A stretch of 64,000 nt of DNA from Rhabdornis inornatus (lineage: Eukaryota; Chordata; Aves; Passeriformes; Rhabdornithidae), in NCBI GenBank assembly GCA_013397075.1, contig VWZS01008806.1:372001-436000 (forward strand), given 5' to 3'. Below are positions 23,561-36,400 of this stretch, one piece after another. Under the pieces are notes generated by a model. The model ran no database searches, had not been told where the DNA came from, and worked only from the letters and a program-made list of their open reading frames with translations. The first letter of the stretch is position 1; every line of letters begins with the position of its first letter. Both the position numbers and the translations under genes were made by a program.

Positions 23561-26500
23561 GGTATCATCTGATGCTTGTTTCTGAAAAAAGAATAATGGC
23601 TTATCTCCCTTGGTCACTGCCAGCCTGCATTGATTGTTAGTCCTGGGTTTGTGTCAATATCCCCATATATTCCTCTCAAAAAAGACAACAATCTGACCTT
23701 GAATATATTTGAAGAGAATTGTAATCAGTCATTAAAAGCTTGTACAGTCAGAAATATTAACTCGTTACTTAGAATTCCTGAACCCTTGCTTATTTTTTAT
23801 TTAGTTTTGAGCAAGTGCTCAGTCATGCAGAGTACCATGAATTGAGCTCCTTGTGCTGCAGCAGTGGGGCACCTACACCCCAGAATGGTGGTTCAATAGA
23901 ACAGTGTTTGACAGAGTCAAACAGACTTTTGCACCAGGTAAATTTCTTGAAAACTCAGTTTATGAGACTGTATGCATTCAGTTAGTTCTGTTTGTCTTTG
24001 TACACTGCCAGCACTCTTTGAATCTGCTTTGATAACAGATGTGAAATAGATATGGCTGTAAAGTTTAAACCAATTACTGGTAATGCACTATTCAAAAAAT
24101 GATAATGGAACTACATAATAGCAGTTATATAAGCACTGATTTTTAAATGCTTTAATGATAACAGAAGTCCCATTCTTTCCCTGCATGTGTTTCTGTTTAA
24201 AGAAAAAAAACCCAGAACAATTAAGGTACTCAACCTTCAATCTAGGGAAAACATATAGCAAATGTATATGTTGAAGGCAAGATCTACAGTTCCTTTCGAG
24301 ACAATGATGTAAATGAACAATGCCGAAATCTGCAGTGAAACACAGTAATTGCCCGAGAGCACATTCATTCCCAAGAGTAGAGAAGTTATTGTAGCCTAAT
24401 ATTTATTATTTGTTTATGTGTTATTTTGCAGCGTGCACATGACTTGCCAGGCATGGCCCAGACTGTTATAAAGGGTTTTTCTAGCTCCAAGGTAGATGAT
24501 AATTGAAAGACAGGGATTATGTTTTCTCTGCACCATAATTTACAGCATTCAGTGAAAAACTTACAAAGATACACGATGACACCATCTAAAATAAACGTTC
24601 TGAGTAACAGTTCAGGACAATTTCTTATTTCTGCTTCCCTATAAAACACTGATGGCGAGTGCTGTCCCTGCAGATGAAGGGACTCTTATGGGAGCATACA
24701 TGACAGAAAGTACACAGAGCTCAGAAGAGCATTTCAGCAACTCTTCATTAAAGCTCCAAATAGGGGTCATTCAGCGGGATTCAGGCAATTATAGCAAATC
24801 TAACCACTTGGAAAACAAATTAATGCAATGTCTTAAACCTAGGTGTTTTGCACTGGGAAAGAACTGGCACGTCCTCAGTGCAAAACACAATTATAAGGAA
24901 AACAATTACCATTAAGCCTAAGTAAGCTCTGGAAAGTGAATCCACAATTGGACAGATAGGATGAAAATAAAGAATCTGGATGCCATAGGAGGAAAGAAAG
25001 GAGGAGTGTGGTGAAGTGTGCTGATTCCTATGCAGCATCTCCAAGGTGCAAGCCAGCAGGTAGGACCCAAAAGGGAGCCAAAAAGGGCTTTGTGCCACTC
25101 TCCATGGCAGTGCCTGAAAGTCAGGAATCCAGCTGTGTGAGCAGAATCCATGCTCAGGACAAGAGTGCTGACAGTATGCTGAACTGAGCCAACCTGCCAG
25201 GATCCAGGGAGAAGTACATGGTATGAGTGTGGGATGGCTGGAAATGGAGACATTGCCCCAGGGAGGGACACTGGGCAACTCTGTGCTGGTAATTCATCTC
25301 TTGTTAATGCCCATGCAGTGATGAGTTGAGGATTGGGGTGCATACAACCCAATGAAAAGCCCTATCTGAAATGAAACACTAGCCCAAGGCAGGTTGTGTT
25401 TGGCTCAGGTTTGACTTAGATATGGCAGACCATCCAAGGCTGTCAATATCTGAGAAAAAACCTAGCATTTCAATCAGAATTCTGTGCCAAAACACCACTT
25501 TAATAACACTTTTGAACATTATTTAAACTGAAACCCCCAGAAGAATATAAAAAAGTCATCATAATGGTAGAAAATTTCATATTATTCACACATTTCTGTG
25601 TCAGGCTGGGTCACCCTTCTGACAACTTGGTTTCAGAACACCCATGGGGAGACCCAGGTCGGCAAGAATCACTGAGAGAAGAGTGTGTTGGTAAAAGGAA
25701 TCATCAGCTCTAGAAAAGTGTCAGTTGCTAAAGAAAGACTGGCATTTGGAGGGCCAGCATCTAAAATGTGGAGGCTCCAACCCTTGGCAGAGAGGCTACA
25801 ACCTCCTTCTGCAAGCAGGTGGCTCAGCCTTGGTGGAGTCACTGCAGCCACGGGTCACTGTGCTTGGCTGGGCCAGGGAAAATGTCCACAGGCACTTCTG
25901 ACTCATGGCAAATGCAAAGTGCTCCATTCACCATGGGAAAGGAGCACAGGCACAGGCTGTGACCGTGACTTGGGTGACATCCAGTAACTCATTATGCCTT
26001 GGTAATTTGGTTACATGTCTCGCCTGAAGATGCATTTGTTACCACTCAATGCCTTGCATTTAAGATGAGCTGATTGACATGTCCCCTCAGGCAGACAATT
26101 GCCTGAAAAAGTGAGGAATAATCATCTGGAACACAGTTTTGTCCCCCCTGATGGTGTAACCAGTCCCGTGGGTGGGTTTGATGCAGGGAACAAACACTCA
26201 GCATGAACTGGGATGTCAGAAGCAGCCTGTATGACCACCAGTTCTCATCCAAGCACATCTCGGATTGAGAACTTCCTGATTCTTCCTTGCTTGAATGCCT
26301 AAACTTTCCAAGGAGCTGGAGGTTTCTACATCATTTGTTGTTATTACTCAAATGCCAAAAAGACAGAATAATGCCCAATCTTTTCAGAGCCTGATGTCAG
26401 GCCATGAGGACACTGGGACCAACATTCAGAGCATGGTTTCTGCCTGCCTCACAGGACTCAGTCATGCCTGCTCTGGAGAGCAGGAAGCTTGAGAGAGCCT

Positions 26501-29500
26501 CACCTTCAGACTCTTCCATGCAGATTGCTGTCTTAAATATTTACTTTAGTTGGACTTACTAGCCAACACATAGAAGGGTGCAAACACAGGAGCTAACACT
26601 CTGCCCACAGCAGGCAAGAGGAATGAGCAGGCTGGCAGATTTCAAACTAGCATTGATGTCTTAATCTCACTCAGGGGTACTGAAACAGGTGTTCAAGAGA
26701 ATTGAAGAGAAAGACTCAGTAAATGGAAACATGAAAGCGGTCCCAGAGAGGCTGGGAGCACAGGATCTGGAGTGACAGTGGTGGCAGAGAACTGAGGCTC
26801 AGGCTGGAGCAAATCTCCCATCAATACTTGTGGCACAAAGCAATGTGACCAGGCCCAAAGCATTATCCCCACAAACTGGCCCCAGCATCAGTTTTGGGGG
26901 GCGATGCAGGCTGGGCACACCCTGTCAAGTCAGTGGATTGCTGTGCTGGTCCCACACTTGGTGGAAAAGCACCATGGCGAGGTGGGATGCTGACACATCT
27001 CTTCAGCTGGGAAGCAGCAGTGCAAGCCCATGCAAGGGACCATCAGTGGGACCAAATGCCCTCTCTGTTTCTTTCATTTCATGTAGCAGAATTGTTCAGA
27101 TCTGAACGGTTTCTTTGGAAATGCAGGAGGACTTATTGGCTCAGCAAACTAAATACCAATAAAACTGGGATAATGAGCCATTATTTATGCAGTGGAGCCA
27201 TTATGCTTTTATTTATTGCACTCACTGTAATTACAGTTTCACCAGACCTGACAGCAACACATCCTTTAATGATATACCCAAAGAAAGGATTTATTTGAAA
27301 AAGAAAAATCCCACAAATGTTAGTTGTAGGTTAAATTTCTACTGGAAGTTTTTATGAAGGGAGACAGAAAACATAAATTATGGATTTAGTAAAAAAATAC
27401 GTGTGTTTGTTTTTTAAATCTTTGTCATGTTTCCAACCTCCACATCACTCTGAAAGGTTGCTCAGTGGAAGCTGCTCAGCCCTGACAGTGGTAGTTCTTG
27501 CTTTATAGCATGAGATCAAATAAGCTAGCACATGCAGAGATTGTTGTGGAAAAGTAATTGATGGTAAGCAGAGAAGTCCCATCAGGCAACAAAACTTGCC
27601 TTGTGGCAGCTTCTCTTAGTCTCACATGTTCAGCATCACCAGATCTTTCACATCTCTCAGGTTTTCAGATGACTTGTCTTTCCTGAGTTCTGTTCTGTCA
27701 TCAAAGTGTCAGTCTCCTATTCTGTTCAGTTGTTGTCTAATCCACTCTGCCTTCGAAAAAGAAAAAAAAAAGGGGAGACATCATTTGTTAATTTGCTGTA
27801 ACCTGTTATTTGTTTGGCATGTTTCACCTATCAGGTACCTCTGTGTTGACTAGCCTCTTCATAAATATTAAAATAAAGGCAATACCTTACTTGACAGAAG
27901 AATGCATAAATGGGTAATGATGAGCTCTGCTCCAGCTAACTTCTAGGCATCATCTCTGAATCAAAGCCTACCCTCGGCCTGAATAATTTTCATTCTCTTG
28001 CTCACAGCAGGAACAGCCTTCTGTACTACTAACTGCAAACAAACACAGAACCCTCAGTCCCTCCCTGCTGTGCCAGCTGCACAACAATGACTTAGAAAAT
28101 CCAGTCACCTGTGGGATCTACTACAGCCATATTTGACTTTAGCTCCATCTTTTTCGAGTGTATAGATTCAAATGAAGACCCATGGACTGGATAAACCATG
28201 TAGCTCAGTCCTGCCTGTAGGTTTGTGCTGTCTGACAGGGGAGGTCATTGTCCCTGGTAGGGGACGTGCCTCAGGAGTGCCTCTCAGCTCCGACTGCATG
28301 TGCACTGAAATAATGTATTAATCCTGAAGGTGGGGGGAGTTCAGGTGCCATAATTTTGGATGGCTTGAAGTTTCCTCCAGCACCTTTTCCCAGACGGATC
28401 TGCTATTTTGTGAATTGCTATATTGGGCACTGGAGGCACTCACTGGTGCATGTCTGAATGTTCTCAGCCTCTGAGACTGGCACAGAGCTTGAGGAGAGCT
28501 CTCAGCTCCTCATAGCAACTTAAACAACAGCACCAATCACAAATGTTGGAGGGAAAAAGCATAGTTCCAGTGTGGTGAAAAATGGAAGTCCTACCAAGAA
28601 TGAGGAAAGTATGCTAAATTTCTGATTCTTAATTATTTTGTGTGTTTAAAATTTTGCTGTCTTTTGTGCTACTCCTGTCCCTCATGGGGCTGTGTGCAAA
28701 TAACGTGCTTGCTGTTCCATCTGCCATCAGAGCAACAATTTCCCTGCTCTTGTTTCTGCTTTCTTCAAATGAAAGTCTGTCCCCATGGTAAGCTCTGAAG
28801 TCACTTCATTACTGTCTTTGAGATTCATGTTGACTGCGCTAGTGAAGAAAAGTACCAGTTGCTCATAGCCAGGGGAACATGCCTGCATTTATTCACATCT
28901 TCAAACATGCAAGCAAAAATTTGAATTACTTGTGGCTTTGCAAACTTTTTCTGACACTATACAGCATTTATCACAGCCAACCCTGGCATCCTCACTCCTA
29001 TGTGCTTTGCTGCTGTGGCTTTTGAAGCCTTTATCTTGGATTAGGTTAACTCTTCAGGACTACGATGCAAACCTCTGTGTTTCAATGTCATTCACTGGTC
29101 ACATACACCAGAACGATTTGTAAAATGCTCCACGAGTCCCCTTTCTTGTGATGAAAGCAATTAGGGATTCAGAATTTGCTTTCTGCTCCTGTTCAGCCAG
29201 AATTCCCAGCTGTGCTGAACATTCATGCCGGAAGGCATTAAATACATTAGCTTACTTGCAGAAAAGGGTGGGAACAACAATGAAGTAGGGGAAACCAAAT
29301 AAGCAAGCATGGAAAAGCTGCTTATAAAATTCAATCAGCTCTATGAAGACTTTATTAAATGATTCCTTGGGCAGTAAAAAAAGGGCAAAAGGAATATTTG
29401 GGCCTATAGTTGTTCCAGCTGCAAAGGCAATAAGCAGCAGACTGATCTAAAATCCGTGTGATAGAGTTTCTCCAGCAAGAGTATGTTAGGATTTCAGAGT

Positions 29501-30239
29501 TAACCCCTCAATGATGTCATCAAATCTTTTGGAGTCTGTAGTCTTCACCAAGTTTACAGGATGGATTTTGTGGCTATCTGGAAAGACATCAAAGCCAAAG
29601 TTACTGTCATGGTGTGACCAAATTCAAGTGACTAACAGAGAAGACCTTAGCACTATTAAAACAAAAATCAGTTCTCAGCCCAAGAATGAGGATGCATTGA
29701 ATGAAAGAGGTGGATGCCAGCTTCCACAATAGCAAAGCAGTAACTGACTATTTCCCTCAAATGTAGGTTGGCTCTAGAACACCTCTGCACAAGATATCAC
29801 AGATGCTGAAAATTCCAGACAGGAAGAGAGCTCAGTGAAAGAGTCTGAGGTCAGAAATAACATCGGGTCCAGCCAGGATAGGAAAATGTCTGGCTCAGGA
29901 AGTCCTTGAATGTAAAGAAGTAGGAAACAAGGAGAGCATGTCAGGGAAATGTCATACATATTTGATCTGGTCTTATTTATTTCCCTAGGCATTAATTTAG
30001 GACACACTAAGAGACCTGATGTCAGGCCAGACAAACCTTTTGTTTGATGCAGTAAAATAGTCTTATGTTTTATGTACACTTGCATGTGTACACATATGCA
30101 TATGTATAGAAAAGTTAGCAAAAATATTAGGTGTTCTTTTTTTTTTTGTATATAGGATCTCTCTGCATGTACTGCTAAATGACTTATACTCCAGGTATAT
30201 TGTCCCCAAATTTCAGCTGATATGTTAAAAGGCTGAACC
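23561..30239. other. Non-coding DNA, possible conserved regulatory blocks
   Basis: No supported gene. Antisense frames of 152 and 144 codons (25278-24820 and 25352-24918) overlap each other in different phases, which argues against either being real. Three stretches have the look of old, constrained non-coding sequence, being AT-rich with homeodomain-like words and few simple repeats: 24300-24560, 27110-27290 and 29210-29460. This is an impression of composition only. A splice-flanked 60-bp open segment lies at 24432-24491. The 162-codon antisense frame at 30262-29774 has no known domain. Confidence 0.5.
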
Positions 30240-30425
30240 TTAGGAGGAGGGAACAAATCCATCTATTGAAGTCTTCAAATCTTGATGCTCCAGTGCCCCT
30301 AGTCAAGGTGTGCTTTAGCCAAACACAGTATAGAGACATCAGACTGAAATATTAAGGCCTAGGATTTTCAGGTGTGGATCATCCAACAGATCCTTCCAGC
30401 CTCATCTGACCTAGAGAGTCTACAA
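30240..30425 (+). mobile_element. Ancient CR1-type 3' end (tentative)
   Basis: The order of words matches the 3' end of older sauropsid CR1 families, as also seen in turtles and crocodilians. There is a TCTTGATG block, then AAGGTGTGCTTTAGCCAAACACA, then AAGGCCTAGGATTTTCAGGTGTGGATCATCC, then CCTTCCAGCCTCATCTGACCT. In those families the last two blocks correspond to the region around the conserved tail. The match is diverged with several indels, so this would be an old insertion. Boundaries are uncertain. Confidence 0.45.
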
Positions 30426-33400
30426 GGTACAAGCCTCTTTCTGTGAACTAGACTTTTGAGACTCCTTCCATAGTCCCTTGAGAGAGGAATTGGTTTGTTC
30501 AGGATATAACTCATGTGACCAGTTCCAGGTACTTGCTTTATGATAGGTGAATCCTACTCTAGAGGTATCTATTATCTTCTGTGACTATACAGGGAACCTT
30601 AGGAGGACATGTATATTTACAGGAGTTAGATAAGCTTCATCCTCTGAGTCATTTGCAGGTCTAAAAGTACCTGCAGATTCACAGTTCTACCAATACCTTC
30701 TATTTTCAAATCATGACTTCCACAGGTGCTCTATTATTATTGAAGAAAAATAATGTGCCAAATTCATTCATGCAATCAAAACTCTGTGAATTCAATGGAA
30801 TTTCACAATGGATTAATTTAGTAACCTGGACAGATGTTTTGATGAGATTAACTTATTGTATAGCTATAGGTAAATGTATTTCCTATCTTGGTAAGCACTG
30901 GCTTATACTGGCTATAAATTCATTGTAAAGTAAAACAGGAACACAGAATTCTTCAAAGATGCTCTGAGTGTTAAACTTGTTTGCCTGTTCAGTAGAACTT
31001 CATGGAAATGAAGAATTACAGAATTATTGTCAAGTCAGTCACAAGATATATACTGTGTACTTCTGTTTGTTCCTTATGCTTAGATTGAATTCAAGACCGG
31101 AAAAAGAATCAAGAACTGATTTCTTCCTCAAAGTTGTATGGTTTTTGTAGAGCGAGATAAAAAAAAGTCACTCTCCTTCTCTCTTCAAGTATGACCCCAC
31201 AAGAGGAGCAAAACCTAATAAAATAAGTATACTACTATTACCTTTTTTTTTTTCTTTTCTTCCCAGAGGTCAATGTGATTTGTTTGGCTTCCCACATGGT
31301 ATTTTGAACTAAGTATTTCCAAAGGGTCTCAATGAATGCTAATAAATCTTTACCCTGTGGGTCACCCTAACTTGAACCAATGCAAATTTAATGCATTGTC
31401 ATGCTTGTGGACCAAAGCTTAAGACAGACTGTTTTACTCAATCTCTTTTCAATGCTGAAGACTCTCTAACAAAAATGAAATGAAGGCAAAACAATTTGCT
31501 GTGCCAGAGAGTCATTTATCTTTAAGGTGTTTTCACCGGTATTTTCTGCTTTCACATTTAACCACACCATTTAGACCAGTTTGATTTGACAGGTAGAGCT
31601 CTTGAGACCTTCTGCAGCCCATTTTGGGGTGACAATCTGCCTAACCATCCTGTCTGGATCCTGTATCCAACATGCCATGTCAGTGGATTGAGGTGCGTGA
31701 AGGGGCTTATGTTTGGAAGCGGGAAGAGGGGAGGTCAGTGCTGCTGTAAATTTATGTCCCACCTACACAAGCACATTTGATCTGTGTGGCTGATTAAAAA
31801 AATCAAAATCAGGGGTTAAAAAGGTCTCTGAGTCCGTGGTTGAAGATATCCATGACAGGCTGCGGGAGGTCTCACAGCCGAGTTTATCTCAGCCCCATGG
31901 CAACAGCAGTGACAGCAGCACCGCTGCAGAGAAGCTGTGGTTTAACCTGAACTTTCTAAATCCTGGTGTCAGGCACAGAGATAAATCTGAGAAGTTTTAA
32001 TACCTGGAACAGATTCTTGTTCAACCACAGACTCTACTAGGTAATGGTAGAGATTTGATAAGTCTTCTTGGAGTTTTTTGTTTGGCTTTTTTCTTTCCCC
32101 AAAATAGAAATTCAGTTCCACACATTCAACTTCAGTGCTTGTGAGTGTGCCAGGAGCAAAGAGAAGCACTGAATTTCTCAAGAGGAAGACAGAAGGATGT
32201 GATGATTTCCTCTATTGGACAAAGATGCTAGCATAAATTTGTCCTTTTTTTCTTTCTTCTTTTTTTTTTTTTTTGAGCTGGATGGGACACTGAAAGATGA
32301 TTTTCTCACTGTAAATAACAGTGGTTAAGGCACAGACTTTTTAATATCCAAAGTCATTAACATTTCAATGTAAATGGGAATGAAGGAATATACCTAAAGA
32401 CTTCTTAGATACAAAATAGTTGATAAACCATCCTATAATTTGCTCCATTGCATGATGTGTGTGCTTCCCATAACAAAGGCCATCTATTGCTCATGTGGAA
32501 CCTCTGCCTGCTCCAAGAAAGGGGAAAAAAAAAAATCTCATTTACATAGGAAAAAAAAGTATTAAAAAAAATTCATTTGGTCAAAGTCAGCTCTGGATGA
32601 AACTGCCTTTGCCATCAGTGGATTGTTTTGGCCAGAAACATCTAAATCTCAAAAGCTGCTAAAGTAACGATGATTATTTTGTCTGTCTTCCCACAGATTA
32701 AGAAGCTGGTTGCAGAGCCTGTGTTAACGTTATCAGAAATTTACCTCTCACTTGTGACTACCCCTTAATCACTTTCCCAGAAATGTGATTTTATGGAGAT
32801 GTGAATTGATGAAGTTTCGTGCTGAGTATTTTCTTCTTGTGAGATCATTCAGGGATTTCTCAGGAGGCGTGTTTGGGAAGCTCTGGCCTTGTAATTAGGA
32901 TGAAAGTAATTTGACAATAGAAATCAGAGAGATACCTTGTTAGCAGAAGAATGTATGAAAATTGCTCTACTGCTTTTGCTGCTTTTCCTTGCTATTGTTG
33001 AAACACTGAAATAAATACCTCAGTAATTAGTTGTGTACCTAAAAGGAGCTCTACATATAAATGTGAAGTCCTGTACATAGGCAGTATTGTTTTTGAATAA
33101 CTCTTCCAAGAAAAGGCTCTCAGAACACTTGACCCTGTATTTGATCAGACTGTGGTAATTTTCCTGAATTACAAAACACAGCCTCACTTCTATTTGAGAT
33201 AGATGCCTCTACCAGCATCTGATGAGGCCATAACTCTCTTTCTGTTGCCAGCCATGCATGTCCTTGAGTACATGTGCATACCATCTACAGTTAGTATATA
33301 TTTTGTGATGTTTATTTTCTTTACCTTCTACTCCTCCAAAAGAAAAGTGGGGGAAAGAAGTTACAGCTTTTTATGTGCTCTATGTTTTTCCACACGTGTA

Positions 33401-36400
33401 GGATGGAACTATGCATCTAGAAGACTCAGAGAGAAAAACAAATGTCGCAGGCTGTTTGCTCATACTGTCTTTTTTTATTGTCTTAATATGCCAGCTTTAG
33501 TCAACAAGGCAAAAATTACTCTTAAAGTGAAAGCAAGAGAATACTGTCATTCTTTGTGCTCAGTCAAAAGTGTTGAGGTGGCAGAAGAGTTTCATAAAGA
33601 ATACACCCTGTGTAATGGCTTCCAGGAAACTGAGCTTCATTCCATTTATCAGGATTAAACCGGATTTATGTTAAAACCAGCCTGCAGAATACAGCATGAC
33701 TCGAGAAAAGAAACTCCATTTAGATGCAGATTAACAGCCGCCAGCACTGGGAGCTGAGTAACAAAATTCACTCTTCCTCTCTTTTTGGAAAGGATTTAAT
33801 TATCAGAGACTATCCTACTCCCATGGAATTGTCCTGGAAGAGGAGCAGGAGACGATGCCTTGGGCATCCATGGAATGAGACATATGAGAAAGAGCGTTGG
33901 GGGGTTCTGGCTGTATGGTAGCCAAGGAACACTACATATTCATGAAAAAACCCAATACTGTGTAATACTCCTTTGACAGTTGCAGCTAGGTAGCACCTGC
34001 TTGCTTTTCCTTTTAGAGATGCACATTTCTCCAAGTTTCTTAAGATCCACCACCTGCAGTGCAAGTAAATTTATTGATTTAAAGGGCTGATTAAACAATG
34101 GAAATCATTGTCTAAGGGCAACTTTTAATAATTATTTCATAAAGCAGTTTGAATTTTAGTTCACAAAATTTGACTAAATTATTAATATTTTCAGGTTATG
34201 TTTTGAAGTAAAGCTATCATTCAAGGGTATTTTCACTAAGCTGATCACTCTCTTTTTAAAGGAATCCTGTGTAAGAGTCTGAGGCACCAATTTAGCTGTA
34301 GATATTATAATTAGCCACTTAATGTCCACTGGCATTTTCTGGTGGCTATTAAGTAGTGGCTACAAATCAAATCTGTCACTTCTTCATTGTCTTTCCCCTC
34401 TTCAAATAACAAACCAATTTATCACCTCATTATACAAATTTTATGCCAGCATATTTTATCTCAGTTCTCTGGAAATGCATAATGAAGACAAAGATTTGCA
34501 ATAGCTTAGGAATGTCTCAAAGATTTCAGAATTCACAGTTTTCCTAGCCCCTCTCAGTACTGAATGTGCTATTAATTCTAGGTGAATGGTATTCTCTACT
34601 TTGACCTTGATTTCCCTTCACTCATTAGTTCTTAGAATAGACAACAAATCAGAATATCCTCCTAGATCAGCCCAGAAATCTTCAGGCATTTTGCTTTCTT
34701 GGCTTCACAGCTGCTACATCTTTCCAAATACTTTTCTACAGTGGTTAGGGAAGACCTTCTTGTCCTGTTTTCTCCTGTCAGAATGTCTCACAAGGAGCTT
34801 CTCTTTGCCTCTCTTCCCTCACTTTTATTCCTCCTTCTAAGCTTACATTTCTGTAAGTCTTGAAGATATTTCTGAGTAGCAACTAAAACTTCGCTATTTT
34901 TACCTTCCCCATACAGAATTCACCTAGGTTTCATAAACTTTTAACTTGGCTTTTTAGTCTTATACCTCACACTTTGCCAGAATCTTTTACCTTGCACCTG
35001 CCCCAGGTGAGATGAGAGAAAGAGAGATAAAGTACTTGTGGCAAGTCTGACATAACTTCACTTAACTTCTTGTACTAACAAGATAAGAAATCTCTTTAAA
35101 AACCTATATTATTCATGTGATTCTACTTCCAAAGAACATTTTCTTTTTCTCTTCTTAATGACAGTATTCCTAACCTGGATTTTGTTCCCAAGCCAGGGAC
35201 AGTATTTTTCTTCATATATTACAAATTTATGGAAGTTTCACCTTCAGAAAAGTTTGTCAGGGGACTGAAAAAACCCCCAAACTTCTGTAAGAAACATGGA
35301 ATCAGATATAGATCTCTATATGTATAAGGAATGAGAAAATGTCTGTTTTGTTGATATCTCCCATGTCTGCCTTTCAGAATTTGTTGTGATGGGTTTCAGG
35401 TAGAAAGAAGCCTTAGTTTCAATATCATGCATTGTAAAGTCTTAGACCCAAGCTTCATCTGAGTCGTTTAAACACATCATGATTTTAGAAAATTTAGGGC
35501 TTTTTCCAATTTTCAGCAGGGAATCTGTGACAGTTATGATAGGGAGCTGCTATGGCATAAAGAAAAAGAACACCACCAGCATCAACTGCCTGAGGTTATT
35601 TGAGAAACACATTATTCCAAGAGGAGTTAGCACATGCAGCCCTGTGGCTGCCACATGTCTCTAAATCTGATTTACAAATCTGTGAGAAGACACCACCTTC
35701 ACTTCAATTGTTCACCACAGATCAAATCCAGCAACAGATCACCACAAGCTCCTGAGGGCTACAAGAAAATAATCTTAAAATAAATTCACAGCTGTGCAAG
35801 GTAAACATTCTACTCTAGCAACAACACTCATGGCAAATACTCATGAGTCAAGACAGGTCTGGGAAGTCACCATGACATGTAAATCCATCACAATAACAAG
35901 ACATATGTTAAGACTTGCTGATGAGTCAGATCACTGAAACAATTGAAATAATTCTTCCACATCTTTGATAAATTCATTTTCATATCTGATGCATGGACCA
36001 TATCTTGGGCATGCCTTTAGGCACCAAAACAACTCCACTATTTTGTCACCTCTTCATGAACAATGTGGAGGATGCTAAATGGATCAGGGCCTACTTTTGC
36101 TACACAGATGGATTGAAAACTTGAACTTATGCAAAAAAAGTTTGCAGAACACATGCTGAATAGTTGGCTGCTATAAGTGTAGGCAAGACATGGAAAGGCA
36201 AATCAGCTCAGATCAGGCAGACTGCAATACTTGAGCCAGGTTCTGTTCCTTACCCAAGGTCTCATTGCATTGGAGCACCACAGACAACCAGCTGTGAGTA
36301 TATCTTAACCCCTGTGGTTTGGGAGCTAGGAGAAACTCCAGCTACACACTTATGAAGACGTAAAAGTGACAGATCCACAGTTTATACTGTGTTCACAGGC

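Noticed and set aside
24820..25352. 152- and 144-codon antisense frames
   Set aside because: They overlap in different phases with no known motif; at most one could be real and neither shows coding signs.
29774..30262. 162-codon antisense frame
   Set aside because: A hydrophobic patch comes from an AT-rich stretch and poly-T; no family match or supporting features.
32318..32345. MIR-like SINE A-box (AGTGGTTAAGGCACAGACTT)
   Set aside because: Only about 20 bp resemble a MIR. The following sequence does not continue as a MIR core, so it was not called.
33203..33658. 151-codon + frame as a coding gene
   Set aside because: No recognisable family or domain, no splice or promoter evidence, and a frame of this length is expected by chance in 64 kb of six-frame sequence.
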